From Setophaga petechia (Eukaryota > Chordata > Aves > Passeriformes > Parulidae): DNA of 64,000 nucleotides. The notes beneath the pieces were generated by a model that did no database searches, was not told where the DNA came from, and saw only the letters and a list, made by a program, of their open reading frames with translations. Where the stretch lies: NCBI GenBank assembly GCA_024362935.1, contig JANCRA010000011.1:4960001-5024000 (forward strand), read 5' to 3'. A program made the translations under genes and the position numbers. Shown in pieces: positions 60,401 through 64,000 of this stretch; position 1 is the first letter of the stretch, and each line of letters opens with the position of its first letter.

Positions 60401-63400
60401 ACAACACATACCCAAGTGATTCTGAAGCAGATAAACTAAGCAGAGCTTCTGCACTAATTTGCCTTTTAAGGGTTTTGGTCTGAGATGGATCTTTGTGTGC
60501 TCAAAGCTCATCATTCCAAATGACATCAACAATACTTTTGTTTCGAATGTACAAGGAGCAAGATAAAAGCAACTAATCAAAAAAAGTGGTCTCACAGGTC
60601 TTAGGTTGGTTACCCAGCTTCAGCAGACACTCTAGAATTACTATCTATGCCTCATGTCCCCAGCTGAAACATAAAGAGTAGCCGCTCCATCACTTCACAA
60701 GGCTGTTATGAAGATAAGTGTGATTAAACAAGATTTGGATAACATTGTGATGAGCACTGGAGAAACATTAATCATTCTGATTTTCAAAGGTTGTTTGAAT
60801 AGTATGCGTCAGGGGGCTGCAAATGGGACAGGAGGAAGAAGAATGGCTAGTTGTTCATTAACTGAGGAAGCATGATCTACTTCATGCCCTAAGTAAAATC
60901 AGAATCCCATGCAAAAATGGTTTTTAATAAGGTTGTCAGAGACTGTATGACTAAACTTTCAGAAAATGCATTTTCTAACTTCTAAGTGCTTGACTTTCTA
61001 AGCAATATTATTATATTCTACTAGTTTTTAAAATATTTTGCTTGTATTAGAAACAGACGATTAAATTGCATTTTCACTTTTTAAATTTGTGATTTGCATA
61101 AATCATCAAACATTGTTATAAGTATCTTGCCCCCTGTGCTTCATAGTTTTGCTCAGTGTCTGCTAAGATATCCCAGTCAAGCATTTCTTGCCTTGTGTAT
61201 TGTTACAGGTTATCACCGAGGTATTTTTTCTCAACCTGTTCTTAAAATTTACTCCCTTTTGAAGTTGAAAGAAAAGTTGGTTTCCTGATTTTGTGTTTCT
61301 CTAAGCATCAGCAAAGTTATTAATAGGGGCTTAGTCTCCCTGCAAAGCTTTCCTTACTGCCCTAGGCCACCACCACCACGATGGCACTGCCTCTCCTGTC
61401 CCAGCGCCTTTCTTGATGCGCCTGCTGCAGCCTGGCTGCTCTGGTGAGTGGCTCCACATGCACACCATCTCTTTTACAGTTTATGGAGGCTTTGAGACAT
61501 TAACAGTATGGCTTGGTGAAACTGCTTTGCTTTCTTTGTTTCTGACCCAATCTGGGCTCAAATAGAAGGTCACCTAACTTACAAATTAAAGCACATAGAG
61601 AGCAAGTGGTTTGTCTTGGCAGAGCATTTCATGCAAATGAGCTAAGGAAAACAAGGCCCTTACAACTTCATTAGATGGAAACTCATGCAATGTGACTACA
61701 GCCCTATTCCAGCCTGGGATGTTTTCCCTGACCCTGTTTTATCAGCTCTGTGCTTGGAAATCTGACGGACAGCAACTGGTACACGCTGCAGACTACAGCT
61801 CCGTGAGCATGTTTAACAATGAGCACACCACCACAGGAGAAAATTGGGCCTGCAGAAATCATAGTCTGGAGGCAAAGAGATTTCCCTTTCATTAAACTAA
61901 CAGCAGAAGCTCTACTGAGCTTTTCCCTGCAAGCTGTCACTCTTGGATGTTTCTATAGACTTTCCAAACCGCTAAGTTGCAGTAAATAGCAAATAAAATA
62001 ATTTGGCCCAGTCATCATTTGGATCTATGAAGTTTTTACATCTCAGAAAGCTCCTAACAATCAGACAAGCTCAACAGATTTTTAAGGAAGTGTAATCAAA
62101 AGCCTGGAGGATGTGTTAGAAGTATGAGCTCTGCCTGACTCTGCTAGTGCAGATGAAGCCAACTGACAGTGCATTATAAAGAATATATATCTCTGTAGAA
62201 ATGCCTTTCATGGGAGAGCACTTGATACTTTCTGATGATGAGCAAAGGGATTGAACAGTGTGGTTTTAGAACAGCAGTCATGCACTCCCAGCTATGTGAA
62301 CTGAACTCAAAGATGTAAGAGACAGATGAAATTCTTGACTGGTATTTGATAGTTGCTGCTACCAAAAGATCAGTAATTTTTGGACCTTTCTAGCTAATTT
62401 TTTGGTGGCTTTTTTTTTTTTTTTCTGTAACAGGATGCTCATTAGAAGAAGTTAATCATTTGCTAATAAGTTGTGTTCTCCAGAGATGAACATTTGTCAT
62501 TGAATATTTATATTTTTTTACATTTCATTTTTATTAAGCATGATATAAAACAGTAATTGTGGACTTCTACTGTACAGGATGGGTTCATTCCAGGGATGAT
62601 TCTGCATGAGTCAATGCTGATCCTGTAGAGCATGTTTTAAAACTGCTCAGTTGGACTTACCATCAGAGAAGACACAGTTGCTGTATGGCAAGGGTGCCTT
62701 TGCTGTGTTGCATGTATAGTTCCAAAATCACAGCTTGCTCTTTGGATCATCCAGAAAGACAGAGGGAGAGAAACTGCTGGGTATATAGACTATGATTGCT
62801 TATTTTAACTCAATATAAAACATAAGAATACAAGACTTCTGACAGCTTTAAAGCTCAGCAATCTCCAATATGTTGATTCTGCTATTCTATACATTTAATT
62901 TTCTTTTTAAAATGTATCATATTTCTCCAAGCAGTGATTTGCTTTTCAAATTATCGTTGCCTAGCTAAGACTTGTGTACCAGGTGCCATGTAAAAGCATG
63001 TTAAAAGTAGATAAAAGCAATTTATCCTGCCCTCTAATTAGAGATGTCTTGTCTTTACCACTGACAATAGCAGCATGCAGCTGTGGCAGAGAAGAGATAA
63101 TAGCACCAGAGCAGAGAGAAATTAAAGATAGGTTATCATATGCTGGCTGATGTAGAGTGTCATCTCTCCATTGCATTGCTAAGATGGTCCTTAGGAAGAA
63201 TACTAACTTAGCTCTTGGCCTGACTCAAGCAGATTTATTTTAGTTATTAAATCCAAGGTAAGATTTTATTATAATGAGGCAAAGGGGGCAGAATAATAAT
63301 GTCTCCATTAAATACACAGAAAGAGAATGTGACTTGCTGTGATTACTGTATCAATAAATACATGCACACCACGTCCCAGTATGTGCTGGATCTTTATGAG

Positions 63401-64000
63401 GGTGGGACTAAGATTCATTTTGCCCTGCACAGAGTTCCTCTTCAGATGAAGTGAATGAGTGCCTGGGGGGCCATATAGTGGGATAGATGACTCGGTGGCA
63501 TGTCTGCTGGATGATATAAAGGGCACCTTTTAGTTCAGCAAGAAGCTCAAAATGAATGGGGAAAGAGTGGCATAAGCCTCTACAGATATTCTCATTTTTA
63601 TACCTCGATGCCTTAATATGCTATATACAGGGAGTCTGCACTGCAAAAATGATGTGGAGAAAGAAATTTCCAGCAGGATTAGGACTGAGTGGTGTCTCAA
63701 GAGGGGCTTCATGTGGGGGACCCAGCTGGGAGAAATTTAGTGAGAGTGAAGCTGAATAGAGGATCTGTTTTGGTTTTAGAAAGCAAATTTCCTCATATTG
63801 TTACAATAATATTGGGATAAGACCCCTTTGTCCTTACCACAAAACTGTAGTCTCCAAATTATGTAGAAATTAAAGAACTTGTTCTTTGTCTCCAGTAAAA
63901 TGCTAACAGGGTAGGCATCATCTCTGCACTTTGTCCAGGTGACAAAAGATCTAAGACCAAGGCTAAAATTCACTTCTGAGGTAAAGAATAGTGATGGAGA
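57481..64000. other. Non-coding stretch, nothing recognised
   Basis: No gene or repeat family recognised over 6.5 kb. Simple runs occur at 58,208-58,216 (A) and 62,410-62,423 (T). A GC-richer CCACCACCACCACG patch lies at about 61,365-61,450. A perfect octamer ATGCAAAT is present near 61,633. The plus-strand frame at 57,581-57,898 (105 codons) has no recognised motif. Confidence 0.45.

Noticed and set aside
61625..61645. Perfect octamer ATGCAAAT (OCT-type site)
   Set aside because: An 8-bp match is expected by chance in 64 kb of AT-rich DNA and no promoter context is visible.

Overview
This window reads as AT-rich, gene-poor sauropsid DNA, almost certainly from a bird. Three signals point that way. 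The dominant interspersed repeat is CR1 LINE, with the bird-type 3' end (runs related to ATTCTATGAT). There is a solo LTR of avian endogenous-retrovirus type. There are also several decayed copies of the ancient palindromic repeat with CCATTGAAGTCAATGG-like cores that is common in birds, crocodilians and turtles. The species cannot be fixed from the sequence.

I could not support any intact protein-coding exon, RNA gene, CRISPR array or bacterial-type feature. The open frames are mostly short and look random. The window is best read as part of a gene desert or a very large intron.

Layout: 1-28.9 kb is mostly unique AT-rich sequence with a CR1 tail (5.05 kb), a CpG-bearing GC-rich patch (6.4-6.6 kb), a long T/G-rich tract (9.9-10.1 kb), palindromic repeat relics (11.7, 24.7 and 25.1 kb) and a (GATG)13 microsatellite (17.5 kb). 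From 28.9 to 32.5 kb there is a cluster of four CR1 pieces of different ages. From 35.2 to 37.4 kb there is a minus-strand degraded reading-frame chain, probably a processed pseudogene of a coiled-coil protein I do not recognise, next to a solo ERV LTR. From 45.4 to 46.6 kb there is a minus-strand pogo/Tigger transposase relic beside a CR1 tail. From 49.7 to 52.2 kb there are a long G-run, a (TTA)n tract, a CpG-retaining segment of unknown nature and an A-rich tract. From 52.2 to 64 kb I see no recognisable element.

No genes work together here. The functional content, if any, would be regulatory (conserved non-coding elements), which one sequence alone cannot show. The items most worth checking are the degraded coiled-coil frame chain (35.64-36.79 kb), the Tigger relic with a 193-codon open frame but substituted catalytic residues (45.46-46.41 kb), and the CpG-retaining segment at 51.3-51.8 kb.
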